DNA from: a virus
DNA: 63,719 bases
Virus record (IMG/VR): IMGVR_UViG_3300027969_000100
Span: 1 to 63,719 of that record
Direction: 5' to 3' (one strand)
Below are positions 49,219 to 55,889 of this stretch, one piece after another. The notes below the pieces were generated by a model, which made no database searches, was not told the DNA's origin, and was given only the letters and a program-made list of their open reading frames with translations. Numbering within the stretch: position 1 is the first letter of the stretch; each line of letters begins with the position of its first letter. The position numbers were made by a program, and so were the translations under genes.

Positions 49219-49490
49219 GTGAGATATCATTCATTGTGGTTTACATTATGCGTAAATGTAGTAGATATACTACTATATTACGGCACTCTTTGCCATAAGC
49301 TGCCAAATGTCGACAAAATGGAGACATTTGGAGACTAATGTTGTCGATTTTTGGGACGAATATTTGTAAAATTGTGACAACCAATTCGGATAATTTCCGA
49401 ATTGTACAATAAAAAATGACCCAAGAGCAGATCCTACGGTATGCTACTTGGGTACTTATAGGTTTACATATTGGGAACTTTTGTTAACCT
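49219..49490. other. Intergenic region with three inverted repeats
   Basis: CCAAATGTC/GACATTTGG (49303-49331, 11-base spacer), CAATTCGG/CCGAATTG (49382-49404, 7-base loop) and ACCCAAG/CTTGGGT (49419-49453) occur within 150 bases. The motif TGTCGA appears at 49308 and 49344 and is shared with the duplicated elements at 36.5 and 46.5 kb. The region lies between a plus gene and a converging minus gene, so termination, regulation or an untranslated RNA are all possible. Confidence 0.5.
49416..49487 (+). CDS. Possible 23-aa hydrophobic peptide
   Basis: ATG 49416 after an A-run gives MTQEQILRYATWVLIGLHIG and ends NFC. One membrane-like helix. It coincides with an inverted repeat and is too short to be sure. 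Confidence 0.25.
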   Translation: MTQEQILRYATWVLIGLHIGNFC

Positions 49491-50027
49491 TTAGAATAAC
49501 TTTTTGCTTATACCTATCTGGTGAATATTCTGTAGTGGCTGGTACTGGTACTCAAACATGTACTTGTTGTCCAAGTAGGCAACTTTTGCGCCTGGTTGTA
49601 GCAGAGAGTTGACCGATGCGCCTAGATATAATCCTTTGCTCTTCTTTATAATTGTCTTAGTCTCTGTGTTCGTAACCGTATTGGTTACCACAGGGATTTT
49701 AAAATCGTTTGTAACGCTCATTTTAAGTACCTCTCCGAGGACTTCTCCACTAACGTAGGTGTTACCATACTCGAAAGGAGTCGTGGTGCTGAACAAGCTT
49801 ATAGTAGGCTTATATTCTTCTAGAACTGTATCCCTAACAAACTGTGATTTTATCCACATTTTCGGCACATAAACTGTGTCCTTGACCTCGATAATCAAAG
49901 TGTCCGTATTTGTCACGCTTTCAAATTTATAAACCGTTTCTTCTTCAGGCTTTGGCATTATAATAAATGCTAAAATTATTCCTGCTATAAAAGAAATGAT
50001 TGATGTAAGTATTCTCTTGTCTTCCAT
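49491..50027 (-). CDS. Membrane-anchored envelope protein, spanin candidate
   Basis: The 178-residue protein has an N-terminal membrane anchor (ILTSIISFIAGIILAFIIM, 6-24), a proline/threonine-rich extension and a beta-rich end (KGLYLGASVNSLLQ...QIGISKKLF) that finishes in Phe, as outer-membrane strands do. An inner-membrane anchor linked to an outer-membrane-like end would suit a spanin that fuses the membranes at lysis. Similar proteins occur in Bacteroidota phages (DUF6808-like, from memory). Function inferred. Confidence 0.5.
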   Translation of the reverse strand: MEDKRILTSIISFIAGIILAFIIMPKPEEETVYKFESVTNTDTLIIEVKDTVYVPKMWIKSQFVRDTVLEEYKPTISLFSTTTPFEYGNTYVSGEVLGEVLKMSVTNDFKIPVVTNTVTNTETKTIIKKSKGLYLGASVNSLLQPGAKVAYLDNKYMFEYQYQPLQNIHQIGISKKLF

Positions 50028-50248
50028 TATTGTTCGATGTATAAATTGTCTTGCTCTAATATTTTTCTTAACTCTTCACGGCACCATTTATAAGCTTGGT
50101 AAGTCTCATCAGATAATTCTTTGTACTTCATTTCAGAACGAAGCAATTGGTCAAAGTCCCAGATGGCACTTTTGTAATTATGGCCATTTATGGCTGCCTG
50201 GAAGTCTTTGTTATCTTCAGGCAAATCAAATTCTAGTACTGCTTTCAT
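50027..50248 (-). CDS. Conserved phage protein, 73 aa
   Basis: It begins MKAVLEFDLPEDNKDFQAAI and contains AIWDFDQLLRSEMKY. Proteins with this start and length are widespread in phages and have no known role. It overlaps its neighbours by one and four bases. Confidence 0.65.
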   Translation of the reverse strand: MKAVLEFDLPEDNKDFQAAINGHNYKSAIWDFDQLLRSEMKYKELSDETYQAYKWCREELRKILEQDNLYIEQ

Positions 50249-51126
50249 AGGGGAAATTTACAACTGTCTACTAATAACTCATAATTTCTTACTTCTTTCC
50301 TGTGTGTCTCCTTACCAGATAGGGTAAGTATCCTTCCACCAGTAGGTTTTATAGGGGCTCCTCGCTCAACATGCCAGCCAAAGGCTCCATCTTGGTACTC
50401 TTCCTTATAACTTCCTGTTATAGCTAGGTGAATCTGCTTGTGAACTATCTCATGTACATGCTTGCCAGGGTTAAACTGGATAGTATCACGTACATCGTTA
50501 CGACTAGAGTTCTCATGTATGTGTCCCATGATAAATATGTCCATGTTCTCGTACATCTCTAGGGCTCTTGTCAAGTTTATAGCTCCCTTTGTAACTATTC
50601 CACCCCCACCAGAACCATGGAAGTACTTCAAATTTTTTGACATGTAGGTATTGCTACCTAGATGATGCTTAATGACTAGCCATCCCCCGTATCCACCAGT
50701 ATAAACCTCTGTCTTGTTGGTATAGTTGAGCAAGTCAACGAATCTTTGTAGAGGATCAGTCTCTAGATTCTTAATGATTGCAGTCTCGTGATTGCCATAT
50801 CCAATAACTGTGAGCAGATGTGCGTAAGGAGACCAATAATCTACTGCGTCTTCAATAACAGCGTCTATATAATTTGCTTTATTGTGCTCAGGAAGAATAT
50901 CCTTCTTGTTTCTTCTTGGATCATACTTTCCCTGCATCAAGCAGAAGAAATCACCATTGATTAAGATTGGGATATTGTGTTTTTTGCAGTACTCCAGGTG
51001 ATCTTTTAGTTGATCTCTATCACACTTTGGGTTGTCCCAGTGGATGTCCGATAGTAAAGCTATTTTTGTCTCTGATTTTTCTAGATCAATGACGTGAACA
51101 TTCCTGCTAACCTTTCTTAGATTCAT
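50245..51126 (-). CDS. Calcineurin-like metallophosphoesterase
   Basis: The 293-residue protein has the metal-binding motifs in order: LLSDIHWDN (about 25-33), INGDFF (56-61), GYGNHE (about 109-114), and MGHIHE near 196-201. Such enzymes hydrolyse phosphodiesters or phosphomonoesters and may act in DNA repair or nucleotide signalling. It is the promoter-proximal gene of a three-gene minus operon with the spanin candidate. Confidence 0.85.
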   Translation of the reverse strand: MNLRKVSRNVHVIDLEKSETKIALLSDIHWDNPKCDRDQLKDHLEYCKKHNIPILINGDFFCLMQGKYDPRRNKKDILPEHNKANYIDAVIEDAVDYWSPYAHLLTVIGYGNHETAIIKNLETDPLQRFVDLLNYTNKTEVYTGGYGGWLVIKHHLGSNTYMSKNLKYFHGSGGGGIVTKGAINLTRALEMYENMDIFIMGHIHENSSRNDVRDTIQFNPGKHVHEIVHKQIHLAITGSYKEEYQDGAFGWHVERGAPIKPTGGRILTLSGKETHRKEVRNYELLVDSCKFPL

Positions 51127-51212
51127 CAGAAGCTTATTTGTTGTCCATAAAGTTACTATTATTTTTTATTTTTCAAATTCGTTTATTATATTGGCAACAC
51201 AAAAATAATATT

Positions 51213-51317
51213 ATGGCACTAAACGAAAGGGATTATCGGAACTTCATAGATGGGCTTCTGATAGGGGTTGTATTCGGTGTAGTTGTTTCTAGTATTTTGT
51301 TTCTGGTCTTTACATAA
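51213..51317 (+). CDS. Single-helix membrane protein, 34 aa
   Basis: ATG 51213 opens MALNERDYRNFIDGLLIGVV and continues as a membrane helix to TAA at 51317. It lies just upstream of the groES promoter. Support is the start context and fit in the gap. Confidence 0.45.
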   Translation: MALNERDYRNFIDGLLIGVVFGVVVSSILFLVFT

Positions 51318-51318
51318 C

Positions 51319-51326
51319 TATATTTG
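51319..51326 (+). promoter_or_regulatory. Bacteroidota -7 box TATATTTG directly before groES
   Basis: Only four bases separate the box from the groES ATG at 51331, so the transcript would start at or within a few bases of the ATG and be almost leaderless. Confidence 0.6.
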
Positions 51327-51330
51327 TAGT

Positions 51331-51588
51331 ATGAAAGCTATAGGAAAAAATATTGTAATCAAATCAATTGACGAGGAAGTAAAGACTTCTTCAGGATTAG
51401 TCCTATCTGGTGAGGACACCAACCAATTACGCTACAAGCGTGGAGTAGTAATCAACTCAGGGACAGAGGTAAGTTCAATCAAGCCAGGAGACAACGTGTA
51501 CTACGACAAGGCGAACAGCTATGTGATGATCATCAATGATGAGCACTGCGTAATTATTCAGGAACGTGACGTAGTTCTTGTCCTGTGA
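51331..51588 (+). CDS. groES: Co-chaperonin GroES
   Basis: The 85-residue protein follows the GroES pattern: AIGKNIVIKSIDEE, then a mobile loop with KTSSGLVLSGEDTNQLRYKR (residues about 18-37, holding the GroEL-contacting GLVL), RGVVINSG, IKPGDNVYYDKANSY and a final VIIQERDVVLVL. It is about 12 residues shorter than bacterial GroES, mainly in the roof region. I choose ATG 51331; the frame upstream runs through the promoter. It should cap the phage or host GroEL. Its end overlaps the converging regulator gene by 35 bases. Confidence 0.88.
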   Translation: MKAIGKNIVIKSIDEEVKTSSGLVLSGEDTNQLRYKRGVVINSGTEVSSIKPGDNVYYDKANSYVMIINDEHCVIIQERDVVLVL

Positions 51589-52030
51589 GTCTATTCTCCT
51601 TTAGTTCCTGATTCATAGTAATAATCATGTTCCTGTAGACTTTGTCCGAGAACCTTACGTTCTTCTTGAACATTGGGTTGTTGCACATTGTCTCAGGAAT
51701 CTCTTCCCCCTCTAACTTTTTGTAGATTGAGTTAATCATTCTCTTTGCTTTATAGGATAGTGAGTACAATGCCTTAGATCTCATGGCAGGTCTGCCCTTC
51801 TGTCTGCTAGAAAACAATTCAATCCATCCTTCTTTTATTAATCTGTAGAACCTTTCCCTGTTCCAGCTAAATATTTTTTCGTATTCTTTGAAGGTGGTGA
51901 TATTGAAGTACCGTTCTGAGTAGAGGTACAGCAGCATGTCTAGATCTGCTTGACTTAGATTGTGCCTTACCTTGAAGTATTCACGGATTACTTTCCAGAA
52001 TTTAAGGTAGTCTCTTTTATTTGATTTCAT
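51554..52030 (-). CDS. Winged-helix transcription regulator candidate
   Basis: Start ATG 52030 (MKSNKRDYLKFWKVIREYFK). The 158-residue protein has a MarR-like winged-helix pattern (LSQADLDMLLYLYSERYF, then FSWNRERFYRLIKEGWIELF and a basic wing RQKGRPAMRSKALY). Similar proteins recur in crAss-like and related phages as I remember. It is transcribed away from the small-basic-protein operon from overlapping divergent promoters, so it may regulate that operon and itself. Confidence 0.65.
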   Translation of the reverse strand: MKSNKRDYLKFWKVIREYFKVRHNLSQADLDMLLYLYSERYFNITTFKEYEKIFSWNRERFYRLIKEGWIELFSSRQKGRPAMRSKALYSLSYKAKRMINSIYKKLEGEEIPETMCNNPMFKKNVRFSDKVYRNMIITMNQELKENRLTGQELRHVPE

Positions 52031-52039
52031 TTTTATTAT

Positions 52040-52059
52040 TACATTTGTAAACAAAGGTA
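52040..52059. promoter_or_regulatory. Two divergent -7 boxes (TACATTTG plus, TACCTTTG minus)
   Basis: TACATTTG at 52040-52047 faces the plus-strand small-protein genes, and the complement of CAAAGGTA at 52052-52059 (TACCTTTG) faces the regulator gene. The polymerases would compete for the same 20 bases, which makes this a natural switch. Confidence 0.55.
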
Positions 52060-52080
52060 CCACATTTAAACAACAAGAAC

Positions 52081-52140
52081 ATGCAACCTTGCACTCAAAA
52101 AGTTAAATCCGCAACCTCTTACAAACCAAAGAAAAAATGA
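52081..52140 (+). CDS. Possible 19-aa basic leader peptide
   Basis: MQPCTQKVKSATSYKPKKK ends in an ATGA overlap with the next gene. It may serve mainly to couple translation. Confidence 0.35.
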   Translation: MQPCTQKVKSATSYKPKKK

Positions 52141-52277
52141 AGGGAGATCAAATGATGGCCATGGGTATGCCCAAAGCCGCAGTTCTAAAAGGAGCCGTTA
52201 AAGGCGCAGCTAAAGGCGCAAAGAAGGCAGTAGTTAAGAAAGCCGTTAAAAAAGCAATGGCTAAAAAGAAGTATTAA
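52137..52277 (+). CDS. Histone-like Lys/Ala-rich peptide, 46 aa
   Basis: The product has repeated GAVKGAAKGAKKAVVKKAVK units, like histone H1 tails and phage DNA-condensing peptides. It overlaps the next gene by one base. It probably binds nucleic acid. Confidence 0.6.
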   Translation: MKGDQMMAMGMPKAAVLKGAVKGAAKGAKKAVVKKAVKKAMAKKKY

Positions 52278-52567
52278 TGGCTGAGAAGTCTACAATGAAA
52301 TGTAACCGTGTCGTTGCTTCTGACAGACCCGGCAAGAAGAGAATGGTAAAGGCTTGTGCTAATGGACAAGAGAAGCTAATTCACTTTGGTGCCGAGGGTT
52401 ATGGTCATAACTATTCAGCAGCGGCACGGTCTTCATTTAAGGCTCGTCACAAATGCGATAGTGCTACAGATAAATTATCTGCTAAGTACTGGGCATGTAA
52501 GAACTTATGGGCAGGTCCTGGAGGATCTACCAAATCATCACCTAAGAGTAAGAGAGGGAAGTACTAA
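52277..52567 (+). CDS. Small basic Cys-containing protein similar to giant-virus and phage proteins, 96 aa
   Basis: The sequence KCNRVVASDRPGKKRMVKAC, then NGQEKLIHFGAEGYGHNYS and ARHKCDSATDKLSAKYWACK is a pattern I remember from short proteins in large eukaryotic DNA viruses and Bacteroidota phages. The four Cys and basic charge suggest a zinc-supported nucleic-acid binder, perhaps in the virion. Function unproven. Confidence 0.65.
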   Translation: MAEKSTMKCNRVVASDRPGKKRMVKACANGQEKLIHFGAEGYGHNYSAAARSSFKARHKCDSATDKLSAKYWACKNLWAGPGGSTKSSPKSKRGKY

Positions 52568-52752
52568 TGAAACAAGTAATTAAGAAGGCGGCTAAGTTTG
52601 AATCTAAAAAATCTTTAGATGGTCCTATGAAATTTCTTAAAGGCAATGTAGGCAAAACTACAAAAGGATTCCCTGATACAAGTGGAGATGGGAAAATTAC
52701 TAAGAAAGACATATTGATTGCTAAGGGAGTTCTTACTAAGAAGAAAAAATAA
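52567..52752 (+). CDS. Small basic protein with an EF-hand-like calcium loop, 61 aa
   Basis: Residues 37-48 read DTSGDGKITKKD, a full EF-hand or dockerin-like loop with acidic or polar ligands at positions 1, 3, 5 and 12, Gly at 6 and Ile at 8. The rest is Lys-rich. A single EF-hand could pair in a dimer and bind calcium in the virion. It overlaps the preceding gene by one base. Confidence 0.6.
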   Translation: MKQVIKKAAKFESKKSLDGPMKFLKGNVGKTTKGFPDTSGDGKITKKDILIAKGVLTKKKK

Positions 52753-52753
52753 G

Positions 52754-53092
52754 ATGCCAAAGGACTCTTGCTACAAAAAGGTAAAGGCATCGTATGATGT
52801 GTTCCCTTCTGCTAGGGCATCCCAGGCTATTGCTAAGTGTCGTAAGGCATCTGGTTCAGTTCGAAAAACTGAATCAGGTACATCACTGAAAAGATGGGAG
52901 AAAGAGAAGTGGCAGGATACCAAGAGTGGTAAAGCGTGTGGTGCTGGTGGACGTAATGAGTACTGCCGACCAACATTGAGAGTATCAGAAAAAACACCAA
53001 AGACTAAGAGTGAAATAAGTCCAGCAAAACTTTCCGCTAAAAAATTAGAGAAGGCTAGAGTTGGTATGGGTAAAAGAATTTCCAAAGTTTAA
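52754..53092 (+). CDS. DUF5872-like small basic protein, 112 aa
   Basis: Start ATG 52754 (MPKDSCYKKVKASYDVFPSA). This opening and RASQAIAKCRKASGS match the DUF5872 family, which I remember from giant viruses and phages. It also contains LKRWEKEKWQDTKSGKACGA and GRNEYCRPTLR. Basic and Cys-containing; a virion DNA-associated role is inferred. Confidence 0.65.
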   Translation: MPKDSCYKKVKASYDVFPSARASQAIAKCRKASGSVRKTESGTSLKRWEKEKWQDTKSGKACGAGGRNEYCRPTLRVSEKTPKTKSEISPAKLSAKKLEKARVGMGKRISKV

Positions 53093-53093
53093 C

Positions 53094-53101
53094 TATATTT
53101 G
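53094..53101 (+). promoter_or_regulatory. Bacteroidota -7 promoter box TATATTTG
   Basis: Lies 24 bases before ATG 53126, just after the stop of the preceding gene, with an A-rich leader. Confidence 0.7.
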
Positions 53102-53125
53102 TTCATCATTAAAAAATCAAATCAA

Positions 53126-53527
53126 ATGGCACAGAAAGTAACAAAGACAAACGCTGAATTGCTAGAGCTAGTTAGAGCGTTAAACGTAACACCTACTGAG
53201 AAAGGTAGTAAGGCGGAGGCTAAGCTTAAGAAGATTGTAGACAAGATTAAGCCTCTATTTGAGCAGTACAATGAGAAGAGAGAAGACATTCGTCTAGACC
53301 ATGCTCATACTGAATCGAATGGTGTACTAGAGTTGAATGAGAAGGGTGAATACAAGTTCACCAAGGAAGGAATCAAGGCTATGTCCAAGGACATGAAGGC
53401 ATTACTTGATGAATCATTTGAGTTCTATCAGTTTACTTTCTCAAGTGAAGGTATTGAGGACTTTAAGTTCTTAGCAGGATGGGTTGAAAGTATTGAAGCC
53501 GAGCAATCTGCTGAAGAAGTTGAATAA
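53126..53527 (+). CDS. Hypothetical helical protein, 133 aa
   Basis: I choose ATG 53126 (MAQKVTKTNAELLELVRALN) because the upstream ATG lies in the promoter. A charged, helical protein with an acidic C-terminus. No family recognised; it starts a run of late small genes. Confidence 0.6.
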   Translation: MAQKVTKTNAELLELVRALNVTPTEKGSKAEAKLKKIVDKIKPLFEQYNEKREDIRLDHAHTESNGVLELNEKGEYKFTKEGIKAMSKDMKALLDESFEFYQFTFSSEGIEDFKFLAGWVESIEAEQSAEEVE

Positions 53528-53597
53528 ATTATTCATCTAAATCATAAAGAGCGGCATCAGTCTTAGTTGGTTGGTGCCATTCTTTCTTATAAAGACT

Positions 53598-53756
53598 ATG
53601 AAAAGCAAAGGACTAGGAGATACTATTGAAAAAGTAACTACAGCTACTGGAATTAAGAAGGTAGTTGAAACTGTTGCTAAGGCCGCAGGAAAAGATTGTG
53701 GCTGTGAAAAAAGAAAAGATGCACTAAACCGTGCATTCCCATATAAAGAAGATTAA
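53598..53756 (+). CDS. Small phage protein with Cys pair, 52 aa
   Basis: Start ATG 53598 (MKSKGLGDTIEKVTTATGIK). The ending KDCGCEKRKDALNRAFPYK is one I remember from many Bacteroidota phages. A basic amphipathic helix plus a CGC motif; function unknown. Confidence 0.6.
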   Translation: MKSKGLGDTIEKVTTATGIKKVVETVAKAAGKDCGCEKRKDALNRAFPYKED

Positions 53757-53767
53757 TTAATAAGATC

Positions 53768-54025
53768 ATGGCATATCAGAAATTACAACAATCAAGAGCG
53801 GCAGTAGTAACGAAGAGCGATACTGTTGACATTCCAAATCCAGGAAATGGAGAGGTAACAGGATGTATATTGTACGTAGGTACCGGAGGAATCCTTCGGG
53901 TGCTAACAGCAGGGGGAGATGACATTACATTCCAGAATGTACCAAATGCATTTGTTACTAGCTTTCAAGTAGTTAGAGTATTCAACACTACTACAACAGC
54001 CACCAACATTGTAGCTCTCTGGTAA
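53768..54025 (+). CDS. Small virion protein (spike-base or decoration-like), 85 aa
   Basis: The beta-rich sequence with GCILYVGTGGILRVLTAGGD and VPNAFVTSFQVVRVFNTTTT resembles small spike-base or decoration proteins of phages (the GCxLYVGxGG and TNIxALW pattern). Its stop is directly followed by the ATG of the next gene. Probably structural. Confidence 0.6.
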   Translation: MAYQKLQQSRAAVVTKSDTVDIPNPGNGEVTGCILYVGTGGILRVLTAGGDDITFQNVPNAFVTSFQVVRVFNTTTTATNIVALW

Positions 54026-54310
54026 ATGAATACTCACGAGAATAGTAGGCTTGATTATATGGCAGCTGAATTGGATGCGTTAAAGAATGACGTGGCTGAA
54101 GTGAAAGCTATCGTAAAGGATATGCACACTTTGCTCTCAGGTAATCCCATTGACAAGGACTCTAATGGAATGATTGGAGACTTAAGGACAATGAAGAAAG
54201 AAGTTTACGAATTGAAGTCTGAATTAAAGAAATACAAGAATTATTTTTATGCACTTGTCACACTTGTTGGGTTGGGGGCATTAAAAGTTATTGTTGAAAT
54301 ATTAAAGTAG
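54026..54310 (+). CDS. Coiled-coil membrane protein, XhlA-like lysis candidate
   Basis: The 94-residue protein has an N-terminal coiled coil (RLDYMAAELDALKNDVAEVK, then MKKEVYELKSELKKYK) and one C-terminal membrane helix (YFYALVTLVGLGALKVIVEI, 73-92). This is the layout of hemolysin XhlA-type proteins that work with holins. It begins the lysis cassette. Confidence 0.6.
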   Translation: MNTHENSRLDYMAAELDALKNDVAEVKAIVKDMHTLLSGNPIDKDSNGMIGDLRTMKKEVYELKSELKKYKNYFYALVTLVGLGALKVIVEILK

Positions 54311-54311
54311 A

Positions 54312-54434
54312 ATGGCAAAGGCAGTCGCAAGTGTAAGGAAAATTAGCTTTGGTAAAAAGAGAACAGGTGTAGCTAAAAAGTCATACGGTAAGTATAATGA
54401 GAAGCCTAAAAAATATCGAGGACAAGGTAGATGA
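54312..54434 (+). CDS. Small basic protein, 40 aa
   Basis: MAKAVASVRKISFGKKRTGV followed by KKSYGKYNEKPKKYRGQGR. The YG...KPKKYRGQGR ending recurs in phage genomes as I remember. ATGA overlap with the holin candidate supports translation. Confidence 0.6.
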   Translation: MAKAVASVRKISFGKKRTGVAKKSYGKYNEKPKKYRGQGR

Positions 54435-54655
54435 AAAAATTATTTGATTGGTTAAAAGGCTTCTTGTCTGAAAATGGAGAAGCATCTTCTAAAAGATTTG
54501 TTGGAGTATTTGCTGCAATAGCTTTGTGCTATACGCTTTATGCCAACCATGATTCGGCTAACGAACCATCAGAAGCTTTAGTTTATTCGGTTGCTGCTTT
54601 ATCTGCTGCTGCTTTAGGTATTACGGCAGCTGAGAAGATATTCAAGAAGGAATGA
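54431..54655 (+). CDS. Holin candidate, 74 aa
   Basis: Two hydrophobic segments (RFVGVFAAIALCYTLYA, 22-38, and ALVYSVAALSAAALGITAA, 49-67), a charged C-terminus and a small size fit a holin. It precedes the PAS protein and the M15 peptidase. Its stop overlaps the next start (ATGA). Confidence 0.65.
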   Translation: MKKLFDWLKGFLSENGEASSKRFVGVFAAIALCYTLYANHDSANEPSEALVYSVAALSAAALGITAAEKIFKKE

Positions 54656-55404
54656 AGAACTTAAGCAAGGAGGAACTACTAAGTCGAATGGAGGCAATTA
54701 ATCGTAGCAATGCGATTATTTACTTTGACTTAAATGGTTTTATCCTTGGAGTAAACGCTATCTTCTTAGAGGCTATGGGCTTTGCTGAAGATGAGCATGA
54801 TAAGCTGATTGGAAAGCACCATTCGATTTTTGTCAGCTACGAATATTCTAAGTCTGAAGACTATACAAAATTCTGGGAAATGCTTCGGGCTGGAAAATTT
54901 TACGAAGGTGAATTTGAAAGAAGAAAGATAGATGGTAGACCTATTTATTTGCAGGCTACATACAATCCTATCTTTGACGAAAGCGGTACTATCACTAAGA
55001 TAATGAAGATAGCTACCGACATTAGCCAAACTATTGTAAGTAAAAATAAGATTGGCGAACTATCTAAAAGTTTGCAGGCTGAGTTAGAAAACTCAAATAA
55101 GTTAAGGGCAGCAATTGAGATTGAAAAGGATGCAGCTGTTAATGACTTAGATGCTACCATTAAGAAAAGTCAAAACGAGCTCATTAAAGTAATTGTAAAG
55201 TCTGCCTTGTTCGTAATTATGAGTGTTGGATTTATTACAACGATAATGTACTCGTTTGCTATTCTATCGGATAAGGATACGCAAATCATTGGATCTACTT
55301 GGTCAAATATGTTTTCGGTTTTATTGACGAATGCCTTCTCTATTGTCGGCACAATCATGGGAATTAAGTACGCAACTTCAGAAGATAAAAAAAATAAGGA
55401 ATGA
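54652..55404 (+). CDS. PAS-domain membrane protein in the lysis cassette
   Basis: Residues about 10-130 form a PAS domain of the chemoreceptor type: AIIYFDLNGFILGVNAIFLE, GKHHSIFVSYEYSKSEDYTK, FWEMLRAGKFYEGEFERR and NPIFDESGTITKIMKIATDI. Residues 135-175 are a coiled coil. Two membrane helices follow (178-204 and 219-240), with a short charged tail. No kinase, methyl-accepting or other output domain exists. It lies between the holin candidate and the peptidase with four-base overlaps on both sides, so it may tune lysis. Which signal or cofactor it binds is unknown. Confidence 0.8.
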   Translation: MKNLSKEELLSRMEAINRSNAIIYFDLNGFILGVNAIFLEAMGFAEDEHDKLIGKHHSIFVSYEYSKSEDYTKFWEMLRAGKFYEGEFERRKIDGRPIYLQATYNPIFDESGTITKIMKIATDISQTIVSKNKIGELSKSLQAELENSNKLRAAIEIEKDAAVNDLDATIKKSQNELIKVIVKSALFVIMSVGFITTIMYSFAILSDKDTQIIGSTWSNMFSVLLTNAFSIVGTIMGIKYATSEDKKNKE

Positions 55405-55862
55405 AAATTAGCACTCACCTAAGTATTGCCGAGATTACTAGAAGTGATTCTGCAAAACGTCACGGAATTGACAACACTCCTACTGCCGAGCATTTGGAGA
55501 ACTTTAAGTTACTAGCTGAGAAAGTATTCGAGCCCATTCGTGAACACTTCGGAGTTCCTATTTTTATTAGCTCTGGGTACAGAAGCAAGGCTCTCAATGA
55601 TTTCATTAAGGGGAGTTTATCCAGTCAGCATTGCAAGGGCGAAGCGATTGATATCGATATGGATGGGGGGAATGGAGAGGTAACTAATAGAATGGTATTT
55701 GATTTCATAAAAAATAAGTTAGACTTTGATCAGTTGATTTGGGAGTTTGGAACTGACTTTAACCCGGATTGGGTACACGTATCATACACTAAAGGCAAGA
55801 ACAGAAAGCAAAAGTTAAAAGCTGTGCGTACGAATGGTAAGACTTCTTACCTTAATCTTTAG
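55401..55862 (+). CDS. Peptidase M15 endolysin (VanY/D-Ala-D-Ala carboxypeptidase-like)
   Basis: The 153-residue protein has the zinc motif SSQHCKGEAIDID (H77, D84) and WVHVSY with H126, plus SSGYRSKALN. This is the M15_3 layout used by endolysins that cut peptide cross-links in peptidoglycan. It has no signal peptide, so it would need the holin. A GGTAAG/CTTACC hairpin lies at the end of the gene. Confidence 0.87.
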   Translation: MKISTHLSIAEITRSDSAKRHGIDNTPTAEHLENFKLLAEKVFEPIREHFGVPIFISSGYRSKALNDFIKGSLSSQHCKGEAIDIDMDGGNGEVTNRMVFDFIKNKLDFDQLIWEFGTDFNPDWVHVSYTKGKNRKQKLKAVRTNGKTSYLNL

Positions 55863-55870
55863 TATATTTG
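55863..55870 (+). promoter_or_regulatory. Bacteroidota -7 promoter box TATATTTG
   Basis: Lies 19 bases before the tail-fibre ATG at 55890 and overlaps the end of the preceding gene's stop region. Confidence 0.7.
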
Positions 55871-55889
55871 TTCAATTACTTAATAGCAA

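Noticed and set aside
53099-53125. Earlier ATG for the gene at 53126
   Set aside because: It lies in or directly after the -7 promoter box, so it could not be part of a normal transcript leader.
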